Shown here piece after piece: positions 1-8,859 of a DNA stretch of 64,000 nucleotides (position 1 is the stretch's first letter; each line of letters opens with the position of its first letter). Source of the DNA: Diaphorobacter caeni (GTDB taxonomy: Bacteria; Pseudomonadota; Gammaproteobacteria; Burkholderiales; Burkholderiaceae_C). The translations under genes were made by a program, and so were the position numbers. The stretch lies in contig NZ_JADKYZ010000008.1 of assembly GCF_015354245.1 (NCBI RefSeq), positions 124,001-188,000 of the forward strand, written 5' to 3'. The notes beneath the pieces were generated by a model. It did not search any database. It was given only the letters and a program-made list of their open reading frames with translations, and was not told the DNA's origin.

Positions 1-704
1 GCCGTGATGCGGCACGCAAGACGCGCCACGTAGTCCGCGCGCTGCCACGCGAGGCAGGCGAGCGCGGTCATCACCGCCGTGCCGTTCATCAGCGCAAGGC
101 CTTCCTTGGGACGCAGCCGCAGCGGCGTCGCGCCCGTCTGTTCGAGCGCCTGTGCGGCGGGCATGACTTGGCCACGCCACATCACGTCACGCTCGCCGCA
201 GAGCACCGCCGCCACATACGACAGCGGCGTGAGATCGCCGCTCGCGCCCACCGACCCCTCGGCCGGAATGCAGGGCAGGATGTCGTTCGCGATCAGATGC
301 TCGATCTGCTTGAGCAGCGCCCAGCTCACGCCCGAGAGCCCGCGCGAGAGCGACGCGAGACGGCAGGCCAGCACGGCGCGCGTCTCCACCTCGGTCAGAA
401 AGCGACCCGCGCCACAGCCGTGATAGGCGTAGAGATGGTGCGGCAGGTCGGGAATCAGCTCGGGCGGAATCTCCACCGTGCAGGAGTCGCCGTAGCCAGT
501 CGTCACTCCGTAGACGACGCCGTCCTCGCTGAGCAGTCGGTCGAGAAAATCCGCGCCGCGCTGGATGCGTTCGCGAAAGGCCGGCTCGGGCGAGAGCTGC
601 ACCTTCGCGCGCTGATGCGCAATCGCCGTGATCTCCTCGATCTGCAACGGACCGCCATCAAAAATGATGAGCGCCGGAGTCGCGTTCTGTGTCATGCCTG
701 TCAT
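1..704 (-). CDS. MIO-dependent ammonia-lyase (HAL/TAL family) of the aryl-polyene cluster, partial
   Basis: N-terminal 234 residues; the rest lies beyond the left edge. The family removes ammonia from histidine, tyrosine or phenylalanine using an autocatalytic MIO group. Visible: GVTTGYG near residue 66 (catalytic Tyr about 71) and the MIO triad in ASGDLTPL (Ala-Ser-Gly about 154-156). The selectivity position reads YH within YHGCGAG, not the SH of typical histidine lyases or the HL of tyrosine lyases, so the substrate is open. By context it would supply an aryl acid starter for the polyene. The start at 704 (or 695) lies just after the stop of the LpxL-like gene (708), so it is probably the next gene of the same operon. 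Confidence 0.85.
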   Translation of the reverse strand, partial: MTGMTQNATPALIIFDGGPLQIEEITAIAHQRAKVQLSPEPAFRERIQRGADFLDRLLSEDGVVYGVTTGYGDSCTVEIPPELIPDLPHHLYAYHGCGAGRFLTEVETRAVLACRLASLSRGLSGVSWALLKQIEHLIANDILPCIPAEGSVGASGDLTPLSYVAAVLCGERDVMWRGQVMPAAQALEQTGATPLRLRPKEGLALMNGTAVMTALACLAWQRADYVARLACRIT

Positions 705-707
705 CTT

Positions 708-1733
708 CTATCGTTGTGCTGGAGCGGCTGCGGGCTTGTCGTCGGGCCGCTGCGCCTGTGCCCAGAAAGGGAAAAAATTGAACCAGTCGAACGGCGCCTT
801 CGCAAGGCGGTCCTCGACCGCGCGGGCGTACATGCCCGCATAGTCAGCCATCGCCTGCTCGCGCCGTCCACGCGGCAGTTCGACCTGCGCGGCCAACTCG
901 GCGATGCGCAGCGCGTAGCCGCCGCCATTTTCATGGCTTGTCCGCGTGCAGGTCATCAGAAACAGCGGGCACTTGAGCAACGCGGCAATCACATAGGGGC
1001 CGCTTGGAAACGCCGCCTCGTGGCCCAGAAACCGCGCGGACGTGGTCTTGCTCTTCTGCACCGGCACGCGGTCACCCGCGATCGCGATGAATTCGCCCTG
1101 CGCCACGCGCTCGGACAGCATCATGGCGGTGGCCGCGTTGAAATCGGTGACCTGCAGAAAGCGCACCTTGCTCTCGGGCGCAAGGCGGCGCAGCACGCGG
1201 TTGAACTGCTCCGCATGCCTCGTGTGCACCAGCACGTTCAGCCGCAGGCCCTTGCGCCGCTCGGCCAGTACCTGACACAGCTCGATGCAGCCCATGTGCG
1301 CGGTGACGAACACACCGCCCTGCCCCCGCTCGATGAGCGCGAGAATCGCCTCGTGCCCGCTGATGTCCACGCGCGACGCGGGATAGCTGCCCGAGATCGC
1401 CAGCATCTTGTCGAGGATGACCTGCGCGAACATGCGAAAGTGCCGCAGGCTCTGGCGCCAGCCGGGCGTGGATTTCCAGAGGCCATGCGCCTCCTGCATG
1501 CGCTGCAGATACTCGAGCGATGAGCGTCGCGCAATCGGCTTGCTGAGCCAGTAATAGGTGACCACCGGATAGAGGCACAGCAGAAACGGCCAGCGCCCCA
1601 GCACCCGATGCACTTGGAACAGAAGCCACATGCCCGCCACGAACGTGCTCTCGCCGATCTGCGCCCAATGCGTGGTGGCGGCAGATTCGTTGGCGAGTGG
1701 ATTGTCGTTCGTTTCGTGCATCGATGGACTCAT
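708..1733 (-). CDS. LpxL/HtrB-like lysophospholipid acyltransferase (APE cluster)
   Basis: About 341 residues. Members move an acyl chain onto a lipid at the inner membrane; in APE clusters this type is thought to help attach the polyene to a membrane lipid. An N-terminal hydrophobic stretch (about residues 31-62) is followed by the H-x4-E acyltransferase motif in TAHMGCIE (His136, Glu141). A longer frame runs upstream but is antisense-like and overlaps the glycosyltransferase. The chosen ATG (1733) overlaps the preceding gene's TGA as ATGA, indicating translational coupling. The acceptor cannot be read from sequence. Confidence 0.85.
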   Translation of the reverse strand: MSPSMHETNDNPLANESAATTHWAQIGESTFVAGMWLLFQVHRVLGRWPFLLCLYPVVTYYWLSKPIARRSSLEYLQRMQEAHGLWKSTPGWRQSLRHFRMFAQVILDKMLAISGSYPASRVDISGHEAILALIERGQGGVFVTAHMGCIELCQVLAERRKGLRLNVLVHTRHAEQFNRVLRRLAPESKVRFLQVTDFNAATAMMLSERVAQGEFIAIAGDRVPVQKSKTTSARFLGHEAAFPSGPYVIAALLKCPLFLMTCTRTSHENGGGYALRIAELAAQVELPRGRREQAMADYAGMYARAVEDRLAKAPFDWFNFFPFWAQAQRPDDKPAAAPAQR

Positions 1734-2497
1734 GTGAGCGCCCCGCTGCGGCGTCGCCCGGTGAGCTTTCGCGCCAGCAGCACGGGGCTGCGCAGCAGCA
1801 TGCCGGCGAACAGGCGCGCGTGCATTTTGGAGATCAGCACGTTGTCGCGCAGCACGCGGAAATGCGAGAGCCCGTCCTGCGGATAGGTCACGCGCGTGAG
1901 CTGGTTCACGAACGGCACGCCATGCCAGTGCATGCGCACGAGGATCTCGGGGTCGAACTCCATGCGCTTGCCGATGCGTGCGCTGTCCACGGCACGCAGC
2001 GCGTCGGCGAGCGGGTAGACGCGAAAGCCGCACATCGAGTCGCGGATGTCCAGCGACAGCGTGTTGATCCACACCCAGATGTGCGTCGCATAGCGGCCAT
2101 AAAGCCGGGCCTTGGGAACGCTCTCGTCGTAGATCGGTGCACCGCAGATCATGGCAGCGGGATGCTGGCGCGAGGACTCCGCGAAGGCCGCGATGTCGCC
2201 GGTCGCGTGCTGTCCGTCGGCATCGATCTGCACCGCATGCGTGAAGCCGCGCTTCTGAGCGTGGCGCATGCCCGCGATCATCGCGCCGCCCTTGCCCTCG
2301 TTGACGGCCAGGCGCAGCAGCTCGACGCGTGGCGCGTATCGGAGGGCCAGTTCATCGAGCACCCGCGCACAGTTCGCGTCGGAGCCGTCATCGACCATGA
2401 TGCAGTCGAGGCCCGCCGCGAGCACGCCGCGCAGCATGGCGTCCATGGTGTCCGGGTGGTTGTAGACGGGAATGATGGTGACGATGGAATGCGCCAT
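1730..2497 (-). CDS. Family 2 glycosyltransferase (APE cluster)
   Basis: 255 residues with a GT-A fold. Visible motifs: VDDGSD (about 35-40), the metal/nucleotide-sugar DADGQH motif (about 92-97) and FDPEIL (about 181-186). Closest in pattern to dolichyl-phosphate-mannose-synthase-like GT2 enzymes found between the ligase and the HtrB-like acyltransferase in aryl-polyene operons, where it is presumed to glycosylate the lipid anchor or chain. Only 3 bp separate it from the upstream ligase gene and it overlaps the downstream gene by 4 bp. Sugar donor and acceptor are not predictable. Confidence 0.87.
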   Translation of the reverse strand: MAHSIVTIIPVYNHPDTMDAMLRGVLAAGLDCIMVDDGSDANCARVLDELALRYAPRVELLRLAVNEGKGGAMIAGMRHAQKRGFTHAVQIDADGQHATGDIAAFAESSRQHPAAMICGAPIYDESVPKARLYGRYATHIWVWINTLSLDIRDSMCGFRVYPLADALRAVDSARIGKRMEFDPEILVRMHWHGVPFVNQLTRVTYPQDGLSHFRVLRDNVLISKMHARLFAGMLLRSPVLLARKLTGRRRSGALT

Positions 2498-2500
2498 GGT

Positions 2501-4204
2501 TCATGCACCTATGAGCAGACGGCCGCTGGCGTGCGCGCCACGGCGGGAGGTGAATGCAAACTGGATCGCATCCTTTTCGGGTATCCGCTTGAGCTGCACC
2601 TCAACGGTGTCGCCCGGCAGAATCGGTTGCTGGAACTTCACGACTTCCGCACGCGCGTAGACGCCCGGAATGTCGAACGCCTGCCGCGCGAGCGTGACCG
2701 CCCAGTGCAACTGCGCAACGCCAGGAATCAGCTTGGCCTGCGGGAAATGCCCCTCGAGCACACGCAGCTCGGGCACCACCTGAAGCGTCACATGCGCATC
2801 CAGCTCGCTGCGGCTCACCCATTGCGGCGGCGGCATCAGCGGATCGAACAGCGCCAGCAGACTCTGCTGCGTGATCTTGCTCTGCTCGTTCATCGGCATG
2901 CGGACCACATAGCGCCAGTTGCGCGGCAGCGCCACGCGCTCGACGACATCCGCCAGCCAGTCACGCAGCGCATGGCCCATGGCCTGGCGACCCTGCGCAA
3001 ACAGCGCCTGCCAACCCGGCTCGCTCAGCTCAAGTACCATGCCCACCCGCGTGGGCAGATTCGCCCGTTCGATGAGTACGGCGCGCGCCAGCTTCACATG
3101 CTCGTGCGCCTGCAGGCGCTGCTCCATCGCCGTCAGCGACACGCGCTTCTCGGCGATCTTCACGATGCGGTCGGCACGGCCCAGCAGCACAAAGCTCGCA
3201 CCGCCGCTCAGCGGCTCGGCCCGGTCCGCCGTTTCCCACCAGCTCGCCGGATCATCGAGATGGCCGGAGCGCACCGCAAGCAGTCCGCCGTCGTTCAAAC
3301 GCACGTCGACGCCCGGCAGGGTCTGCCACACGTCGCCATGCTCCGCACGACGACGCCATGCGATGCCGCCGGTCTCGGAGCTGCCGAAGACTTCGGTCGG
3401 CGAGTGTCCCAGCGTCGCGAGCGCCAACTCGGCGCCCTGCACCGCAAGCGGTCCACCCGATGAAAAAACCGCCTTGAGCCGCGTGCGCGCATCCCCCCAG
3501 GGCAGATGCACCGGCAGTCGGCTCAGCATGGCCGGGCTCGAGATGAGCACGCCGTGCCCTGCCTGCTCCAGCTGCTGCAGCACGTCTTCGGGATAGCGCG
3601 CAAAACGCGTCCCCAGCTCGCGCCCCGCCGACAACGGCCAGAGCACGCGGAACAGCAGCCCATAGATATGCTGATGCGACACGGTGGCAAGCACCTGCAG
3701 CGCGTCCGCTTGCAGCGCGCTGCCGAAAGCGGCCTGCAGGTTGTGGACCTCGGCGTCGAGCTGCGCGACCTTCTTGACGATGCGCTCGGGCCTGCCGGTC
3801 GAACCGGAAGTGAACAGAACAAGACGCGCGGCCTGCATGTCGAAGGGTTGCAACGCGCCTTCGTCGCGCGGCTCCAGCGCCTCGAGCGCATCTGGCAACA
3901 GCCCCGCCGTGGCGCTCACCGTGGGCAGCAACTGCGCGAGCGTCGAGGGCTGCACATCACCGAGCAGCACCGGTGTCTTCCCCGCATGCCATGCGCCCCA
4001 GAGCGCGGCGGAGAACGCCAGCGTGTCCTCGAAATAAAAGCCCACCTCGTCGCCCGTCACGCGCTCGAACGCCGCCCGCCAGCCACGCGCCATGCGCAGC
4101 CAGTCGGCGTGCGCGACGGCACGTCCGTTCACGGTCGCGACCGGACGCCTGTCCGCACCTGCCGCGGCCAACGCCACGTCAGCCAGTGCCACGCTCTGCT
4201 TCAA
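2501..4204 (-). CDS. AMP-dependent acyl/aryl ligase fused to a hotdog 3-hydroxyacyl dehydratase (APE cluster)
   Basis: 567 residues. Residues 1 to about 450 are an ANL-superfamily adenylating enzyme: FTSGSTG phosphate loop (131-137), FGSSETGG (273-280), GRADRIVKI hinge (342-350) and the adenylation Lys in NEQSKITQ (Lys443). The last roughly 110 residues form a FabZ/ApeI-like hotdog domain with EGHFP (484-488; catalytic His486) and PGVAQ. The protein should activate the aryl starter and also dehydrate 3-hydroxyacyl-ACP intermediates. In several described APE clusters these functions are separate proteins (ApeH, ApeI). The downstream GT gene follows after 3 bp. Confidence 0.88.
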   Translation of the reverse strand: MKQSVALADVALAAAGADRRPVATVNGRAVAHADWLRMARGWRAAFERVTGDEVGFYFEDTLAFSAALWGAWHAGKTPVLLGDVQPSTLAQLLPTVSATAGLLPDALEALEPRDEGALQPFDMQAARLVLFTSGSTGRPERIVKKVAQLDAEVHNLQAAFGSALQADALQVLATVSHQHIYGLLFRVLWPLSAGRELGTRFARYPEDVLQQLEQAGHGVLISSPAMLSRLPVHLPWGDARTRLKAVFSSGGPLAVQGAELALATLGHSPTEVFGSSETGGIAWRRRAEHGDVWQTLPGVDVRLNDGGLLAVRSGHLDDPASWWETADRAEPLSGGASFVLLGRADRIVKIAEKRVSLTAMEQRLQAHEHVKLARAVLIERANLPTRVGMVLELSEPGWQALFAQGRQAMGHALRDWLADVVERVALPRNWRYVVRMPMNEQSKITQQSLLALFDPLMPPPQWVSRSELDAHVTLQVVPELRVLEGHFPQAKLIPGVAQLHWAVTLARQAFDIPGVYARAEVVKFQQPILPGDTVEVQLKRIPEKDAIQFAFTSRRGAHASGRLLIGA

Positions 4205-4236
4205 CTTGTCATTCCTTGTCTGCTGGGTTCATTCGA

Positions 4237-4791
4237 TCAGTGAGCGGAAGCGCCACTGCGGCGCACCTGCTGGCGCACCAGCCATTCGACACCCATGAGG
4301 CAGCCCATGAGGACGTAGGCGATCAACCCGTTGTAGAGCGCCCAGACGGCATCGCTGCCGTACAGGGCGGTGATGGCCGCAGCCGTGCCGTTGAGCACGA
4401 AGAAGCCGCACCACACCTGAGTCACCTTGCGCGTATAAGCTATGCCGGAGGGCGGCAGATCGGGCTCGTGCAGACGCGCAAGACGCTCGACGACCGAGGG
4501 CGGATGGAACAGGCTGTAGCCAAACACGGCCAGCATCACGACGTTCACCCACACCGGGTAGAGCTTGACCATCAGCGCATCCTGGCTGAGCCACGCGGCC
4601 ACGCCGAGAATCGCGGCACCACCGGCCACCAGCCACCAGAACCGCTGGCGCACCGCAAGCGCGCGCGCCACGGCCAGGCCCGTCAGCAGCAGGGCGAGCC
4701 ACTGCGGCGGTATCCGTCCGATCGCGGCATACACCACGAGCGGATAGAGCACCGTCAACACGATCAGGGCCCATTTCACCCAGTTGCGCAT
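4237..4791 (-). CDS. COG4648 integral membrane protein (APE cluster)
   Basis: 184 residues with about five hydrophobic segments and no catalytic motif that I recognise. It matches my memory of the COG4648 membrane protein that recurs beside the ACPs and ligase in aryl-polyene clusters (ApeG-like); its role is unknown. It sits 34 bp after the first ACP gene and 32 bp before the ligase gene on the same strand, consistent with a single operon. Start chosen at MRNWVKW, directly preceding the first membrane segment. Confidence 0.75.
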   Translation of the reverse strand: MRNWVKWALIVLTVLYPLVVYAAIGRIPPQWLALLLTGLAVARALAVRQRFWWLVAGGAAILGVAAWLSQDALMVKLYPVWVNVVMLAVFGYSLFHPPSVVERLARLHEPDLPPSGIAYTRKVTQVWCGFFVLNGTAAAITALYGSDAVWALYNGLIAYVLMGCLMGVEWLVRQQVRRSGASAH

Positions 4792-4825
4792 GCGGATGGT
4801 CCTTGCGTTGCTCGTGCGCCGTGGA

Positions 4826-5086
4826 TCAGGCGGCCTGCGGGTCTTCGTTCACCAGCTTGTGCAGCGCATCGACCACGTCCTGCACGGTGCGCACGGACTT
4901 GAACGCCTCCGCGTTCAGGCGCTTGCCCACCAGCGGCTTGAGTTGCACGATCAGGTCCACGGCATCGATGCTGTCGATGTCCAGATCGTCGTAGAGCTTT
5001 GCCTCGGGCGTGACGCGCGCGGCCTCGATGCTGAAGTTCTCGTCCAGGATGCGGACGATGTGCTCAAAGATTTCCTGCTTGTTCAT
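4826..5086 (-). CDS. Acyl carrier protein (APE cluster, second of a pair)
   Basis: 86 residues. The phosphopantetheine-attachment serine is Ser39 in DIDSIDAVDL. Acidic, helical ACP pattern of normal length. One of two ACPs encoded in tandem, as in described APE systems where the pair carry starter and growing polyene. A start 12 bp upstream is possible, but GGAT is better placed for the ATG at 5086. The gap from the previous ACP gene is 55 bp. Confidence 0.9.
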   Translation of the reverse strand: MNKQEIFEHIVRILDENFSIEAARVTPEAKLYDDLDIDSIDAVDLIVQLKPLVGKRLNAEAFKSVRTVQDVVDALHKLVNEDPQAA

Positions 5087-5141
5087 GGCCGTATCCAATG
5101 AGAAATGAGAGAGTGTCGGGGATGCGAGGAGCCGCGTCGGC

Positions 5142-5402
5142 TCACTGCGCGCGGTTGCCGGCGACGAATGCCACCAGCGCGTTGACGCTGCTGAAGTGCT
5201 GGCGCGTCTGCTCGGAATCGGCGGACATGCTCACGCCGTATTTCTTCTGCAGCGCGAGACCGAGCTCGAGCGCGTCGATGGAATCCAGCCCCAGGCCATC
5301 CACGAACAGTGGCTGGGTGGAATCGATGTCCTGTGGAGCGATATCCTCGAGCGCGAGCGACGAGATGATGAGCTCCTTGATTTCCTGTTCAAGCTGAAGC
5401 AC
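5142..5402 (-). CDS. Acyl carrier protein (APE cluster, first of a pair)
   Basis: 86 residues with the 4'-phosphopantetheine serine at about Ser41 in GLDSIDALEL. The start is read as GTG at 5402 because AGAGGA lies 7 nt upstream, whereas the longer frame begins with a non-ACP-like Arg/Thr-rich stretch. It overlaps the end of the PlsC-like acyltransferase gene by 14 bp, so the two are probably translationally coupled. It differs clearly from its neighbour ACP, so it is not a recent tandem duplication. Confidence 0.88.
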   Translation of the reverse strand: MLQLEQEIKELIISSLALEDIAPQDIDSTQPLFVDGLGLDSIDALELGLALQKKYGVSMSADSEQTRQHFSSVNALVAFVAGNRAQ

Positions 5403-6165
5403 GTGAGGGTCCTCTGAAAAGATGGTCGGACAGGTAGTCCGTGACTTGTCGCGCGGCCAGCGACTCATTGCCTGCGGCCACGCAGAATTCTTCGATGTCG
5501 ATGTCCTCTCGAACCTCGAAAATGAAATGCGGCTTGCGCGCCGGAACCTTCCACCAAGGGCGCCCCTTGGGCAGCATCGGCAGGCTGGTGTGGATGTGCA
5601 CGGGCGTGATGTTCACCCGCCCCTTGACCGCCACGTGCGCGGCGCCGCGCTGCAGCTTCACGTCCCCCACCAGCGGCGTGCGCGTGCCCTCGGGAAAGAT
5701 GATGAGATTGTTGCCCTCGGCCAGCGAACGGTTGCAGTCTTCCACTAGTTGAGCGCCGCCGCTGTTGCAGATGAAACCCGCCGCATGGATCGGCCCGCGC
5801 GTGAACGGATTCCTGAGCAGCGATTCCTTGACGATGCAGTCGGCTCGCGGAATGAACGAGACCAGAAACACCACATCGATCAGCGACGGATGGTTGGCCA
5901 GAATCAGCAACCCCTTGCGGTCAAGGCGCTCGAGGTGGCGCACCTCGTACGAGATCACGCCGACGAAATTCATCAGCCCCACGAAGAAGCGGAAACTGTG
6001 ATGGATCACCGCCTGCGCCGCGTTCTTGCGGCGTTCGGCATCGCGGGTGAACAGCAGCAACAGCGGATAGACGACCAGCCGGATGAACAGCCCCCCAAGG
6101 CCGAACATCGCAAAGCAGAAGCCGGTGGCGACGACGCGCCAGCCGCGGTTCAGGCGCTCAAGCAT
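5389..6165 (-). CDS. PlsC-like 1-acyl-glycerol-3-phosphate acyltransferase (APE cluster)
   Basis: 258 residues. Inner-membrane acyltransferase: hydrophobic N-terminus (about 12-40), H-x4-D motif in NHPSLID (His92, Asp97) and FPEGTR (147-152). In APE operons this enzyme class is proposed to transfer acyl or polyenoyl groups from ACP to a glycerol-type lipid. Start at MLERLN (6165) chosen because it overlaps the chain-length-factor stop by 8 bp; the longer frame would run much further into that gene. Confidence 0.87.
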   Translation of the reverse strand: MLERLNRGWRVVATGFCFAMFGLGGLFIRLVVYPLLLLFTRDAERRKNAAQAVIHHSFRFFVGLMNFVGVISYEVRHLERLDRKGLLILANHPSLIDVVFLVSFIPRADCIVKESLLRNPFTRGPIHAAGFICNSGGAQLVEDCNRSLAEGNNLIIFPEGTRTPLVGDVKLQRGAAHVAVKGRVNITPVHIHTSLPMLPKGRPWWKVPARKPHFIFEVREDIDIEEFCVAAGNESLAARQVTDYLSDHLFRGPSRASA

Positions 6166-6913
6166 GCAGCCGCTCCCATATCCAGCTCCCACCCTCGCCA
6201 CGCGCGTGCGTCAAGCCGGGTTGATCGGCCGCCAAAAGAAACTGAAGCACGCGCAGGCCATGGGGCAAAGAGGTGACGTCACAATCAGGAGGCGCGCTTG
6301 CCGATGCCGACAGCGCAAAGCTCGGCACACCATCGGACTTGCCGGTGAGCAGCGCCGCCCACGCGAACTCTGAAGGGGTCGATTCGGAGAAGCCCGCGTA
6401 TTCACCGGGCAGCGGCTCGTCGTAGCAGACCAGCAGCACGTCGGAGGCGCCATCGGCCATCAACCCCAACGCCTCGACCACACCCGCCTCCGGCACGCTG
6501 CCCGACGATGCCACGCAGATCGCGTTGGCCACCATGCCGCGCAGAATCGAATGCTGCGCGCCCACGCCGTTGTGCACGGAGAGACCGAAAGCAGTAGGAG
6601 ACAAAGGCTCGCCGGCGACCTGCGAGCGCAGGAGCGCGAGAGACTTTTCCGCATCGCCATAACGGGACGTCCAGACCACCGGCAGATCCTCCAGCTGTTC
6701 CCGTTGCAACACGTCATCGGCCACCAGCACGGCCATCTTGGCCAACCGGCCCAGACGGCGGCGCGCCATCGCCGGCACATGGGAAAGGTCGAGCCCCAGC
6801 TCGCCGCCAGGAACAGATGGTGACGGCGACTCGGCCCAACGCTGCCACTCGACGTGCTCGCGCAATCCGCAGGCCACGGCCGAGCTGGCCCGAATGGAAA
6901 ACTCGACTCTCAC
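6158..6913 (-). CDS. Beta-ketoacyl synthase chain-length-factor-like protein (APE cluster)
   Basis: About 251 residues, matching the short ketosynthase N-terminal-like family (Pfam PF13723, from memory) that heads APE operons. It keeps the thiolase-like fold pattern (TAFGLSVHNGVGAQHSI, CVASSGSV) but lacks a complete Cys-His-His triad, so it should act as the non-catalytic partner of a ketosynthase encoded outside the window. Start taken at GTG 6913: GGTGGAG lies 5 nt upstream, and the longer frame adds an unrelated Gly/Arg-rich leader. It is the first gene of the operon seen here. Confidence 0.83.
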   Translation of the reverse strand: MRVEFSIRASSAVACGLREHVEWQRWAESPSPSVPGGELGLDLSHVPAMARRRLGRLAKMAVLVADDVLQREQLEDLPVVWTSRYGDAEKSLALLRSQVAGEPLSPTAFGLSVHNGVGAQHSILRGMVANAICVASSGSVPEAGVVEALGLMADGASDVLLVCYDEPLPGEYAGFSESTPSEFAWAALLTGKSDGVPSFALSASASAPPDCDVTSLPHGLRVLQFLLAADQPGLTHARGEGGSWIWERLHA

Positions 6914-7378
6914 ACCAACTCCACCATCATCTGTTAGATCTTTGTTCTGTGCACCGAAGCAACCCGTGCCCCGGACATCCGAAGCCTTGCGGCCTGTTCC
7001 GATAAAACCTTGCTGCCAGCCGGCCCCTGCTCCGCGCAGCACCCCCGTCAAGCGGTCTTCTCACACTACCAGCGGCTGCCTATCTAAAGACACACGCGAT
7101 TATGCACAGCTATGAAGCCAAGAAAACCGGATGAGAAGTCTCCCCCCAAGGCTCGAAATTGTACTTTAGGAAACCAGATTAAATACCGCTCACCACGCAC
7201 TCACTCAGCGCCCTGTTGAATTCCAATAAATTCCGTCATATCAATGACTTACGGATTATCAAAAATCCAAAATCCCTTGCTTTCGCGAAACTTACGGCAC
7301 GCCATTGAATGTGCATTTGCCTGAATGGAGCACCCGTATTTACCCGTAATGGCTGGACAAACTACGCCCCAAACAAAT
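6914..7378. other. AT-rich intergenic region upstream of the APE operon
   Basis: About 465 bp without a credible gene. It is visibly richer in A/T than the flanking genes, especially 7130-7330, and should hold the APE operon promoter. I see no clean -35/-10 pair or operator that I would defend. The stretch is long for this gene-dense region. Confidence 0.5.
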
Positions 7379-7414
7379 CGGCCCGAAGCGACATGAGAGC
7401 ATCGCTTCGGGCCG
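7379..7414 (-). terminator. Rho-independent terminator of the VOC-protein gene
   Basis: Perfect 13-bp stem (7379-7391 pairs with 7402-7414) with a 10-nt loop. Reading the minus strand, the stem is followed by CGATTTGTTT. It lies about 50 bp beyond the stop of the VOC gene. Confidence 0.75.
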
Positions 7415-7465
7415 GCATTCAATTCAGATGGTCGACGCCACCACGCGGCGGCCGACCAAGGCGCT

Positions 7466-7879
7466 TCAGTGCTCGTACACCTGCTCCCAGCTCACGAAGC
7501 CCTTTACTTCAATAGGATTGCCGCATGGATCACGGAAGAACATTGTCCACTGCTCGCCAGGTTCACCCTCGAAACGCACCTGCGGCTCCAGCACGAACTG
7601 CGTGTTCGCCGCCTTCAGACGCTCGGCCAGCTTGAGCCAGTCGGGCTTGAGCAGCACCAGGCCCAGATGCGGCATCGGCACCATGTGAACGCCCACGCGC
7701 CCGGTGTTCGCCACGGGAAACGGCTCGCCCAGATGCAGCGAGATCTGGTGCCCGAAAAAGTTGAAATCCACCCACGTGTCCGTGCTGCGCCCTTCCGCGC
7801 AGCCCAGCACATCGCGGTAGAACCGGCGAGCCTCATCGAGGTCGGTGACGTGATAAGCGAGGTGAAAAAGACTTTGCAT
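7466..7879 (-). CDS. VOC-superfamily (glyoxalase/dioxygenase-like) protein
   Basis: 137 residues with two beta-alpha-beta-beta-beta modules. The N-terminal FHLAYHVTDLDEARRFY and C-terminal FFRDPCGNPIEVK stretches are typical of vicinal-oxygen-chelate proteins; likely metal ligands include a His in the first segment (His6 or His10), a central His and Glu124. Members range from glyoxalases to dioxygenases and resistance proteins, so no reaction is assigned. The ATG at 7879 starts directly at the domain; the longer frame adds a non-conserved leader. Monocistronic, with its own terminator. Confidence 0.8.
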   Translation of the reverse strand: MQSLFHLAYHVTDLDEARRFYRDVLGCAEGRSTDTWVDFNFFGHQISLHLGEPFPVANTGRVGVHMVPMPHLGLVLLKPDWLKLAERLKAANTQFVLEPQVRFEGEPGEQWTMFFRDPCGNPIEVKGFVSWEQVYEH

Positions 7880-8055
7880 AGTGCCGGGAAGATAACACCG
7901 AAAACAAGCGGAATCAGCGAACGGAACCGTGCGCCGTGGAATGGAGCGCAACTGCCGCTTTCCGCATCGCAGAAGTCAAGCGTCAGGACCTTCGCCGGCC
8001 ATCGAATCCAGACCCACGCGGCAGTGCGCAACGCCACTAGCCCTCATCAAGGCGA

Positions 8056-8859
8056 TCAGCGTCCAATCAAATAGTCGGTATATGTTTCGCGCCCATTTGC
8101 CGTCGTGCTGACAAACATCGCAGTGAAGTTCCCATTGGCATCAACCTTGATGTCCTGTGCGGTAAACGTCCCATCATCGCCCGGATTGCACACGTAGTTC
8201 CCGCTCGCGCTGAGAGACACGCCGCGCAACTCGTAGGAGCCGGTGAACTTGCAGGACTCGCTGCCTCCAGTGGCCACGATCAGAAGGCCAAAGCGACCAT
8301 CGCGCGCTTCCGTGAAATGGAAGGTGACAGGGTTGCGTTCACCCTTGCTGTCAGCCGCAACCCGGAATCCGCCAAAGTACCTGTCATTCAGTTCGACGGA
8401 CGCATCGCTGAACACGAACCGGGAAATCTCCTGTGGCTGCTCCCCCGGCAAGGTCATGGTGCCGTGCGTGCTGTCCCTGAACGTGATCTTCACGACACCA
8501 GCCGAACCAAGCTCCACCCCGTTCTGAAACGGCCGGCCCAGGGCGGTCCCCTTGGCGTACTCCATCAAAGATCCGGAAAAGCTGTCACCGGCAAGCTTGC
8601 CGCTGGCCAGATAGAAAGTGGCTGCACCATCAGCGCGATAGCCGTAATAGGACATCACCAAAGTGTCGCCCTGCGTATCCAGCTGAAATCCACGTCCGGG
8701 CTGGCCCGTCTGCTCGGCGGGAAATGACCACATGCCGGAATCCGGCACAACCACGATCGAGGATGCCTGCAGATTGCCCGTGGATTGGGCATGCGTTACG
8801 CCTCCTCCAAACACTGCGAACAGGGAGAGAAGCGCGGAAATGATGGCGGGTTTCTTCAT
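8056..8859 (-). CDS. Secreted protein of unknown function with GRGF/WY-type repeats
   Basis: 267 residues. A Sec signal peptide (KK, hydrophobic 5-20, cleavage after THA near residue 24) indicates export. The mature part has a G-W-x6-G-RGF...YYGYRADGAATFYLASG pattern that I recall from many unnamed proteobacterial secreted beta-rich proteins. Two cysteines (203 and 224) could form a disulfide. Not in an operon with its neighbours. Function unknown. Confidence 0.7.
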   Translation of the reverse strand: MKKPAIISALLSLFAVFGGGVTHAQSTGNLQASSIVVVPDSGMWSFPAEQTGQPGRGFQLDTQGDTLVMSYYGYRADGAATFYLASGKLAGDSFSGSLMEYAKGTALGRPFQNGVELGSAGVVKITFRDSTHGTMTLPGEQPQEISRFVFSDASVELNDRYFGGFRVAADSKGERNPVTFHFTEARDGRFGLLIVATGGSESCKFTGSYELRGVSLSASGNYVCNPGDDGTFTAQDIKVDANGNFTAMFVSTTANGRETYTDYLIGR

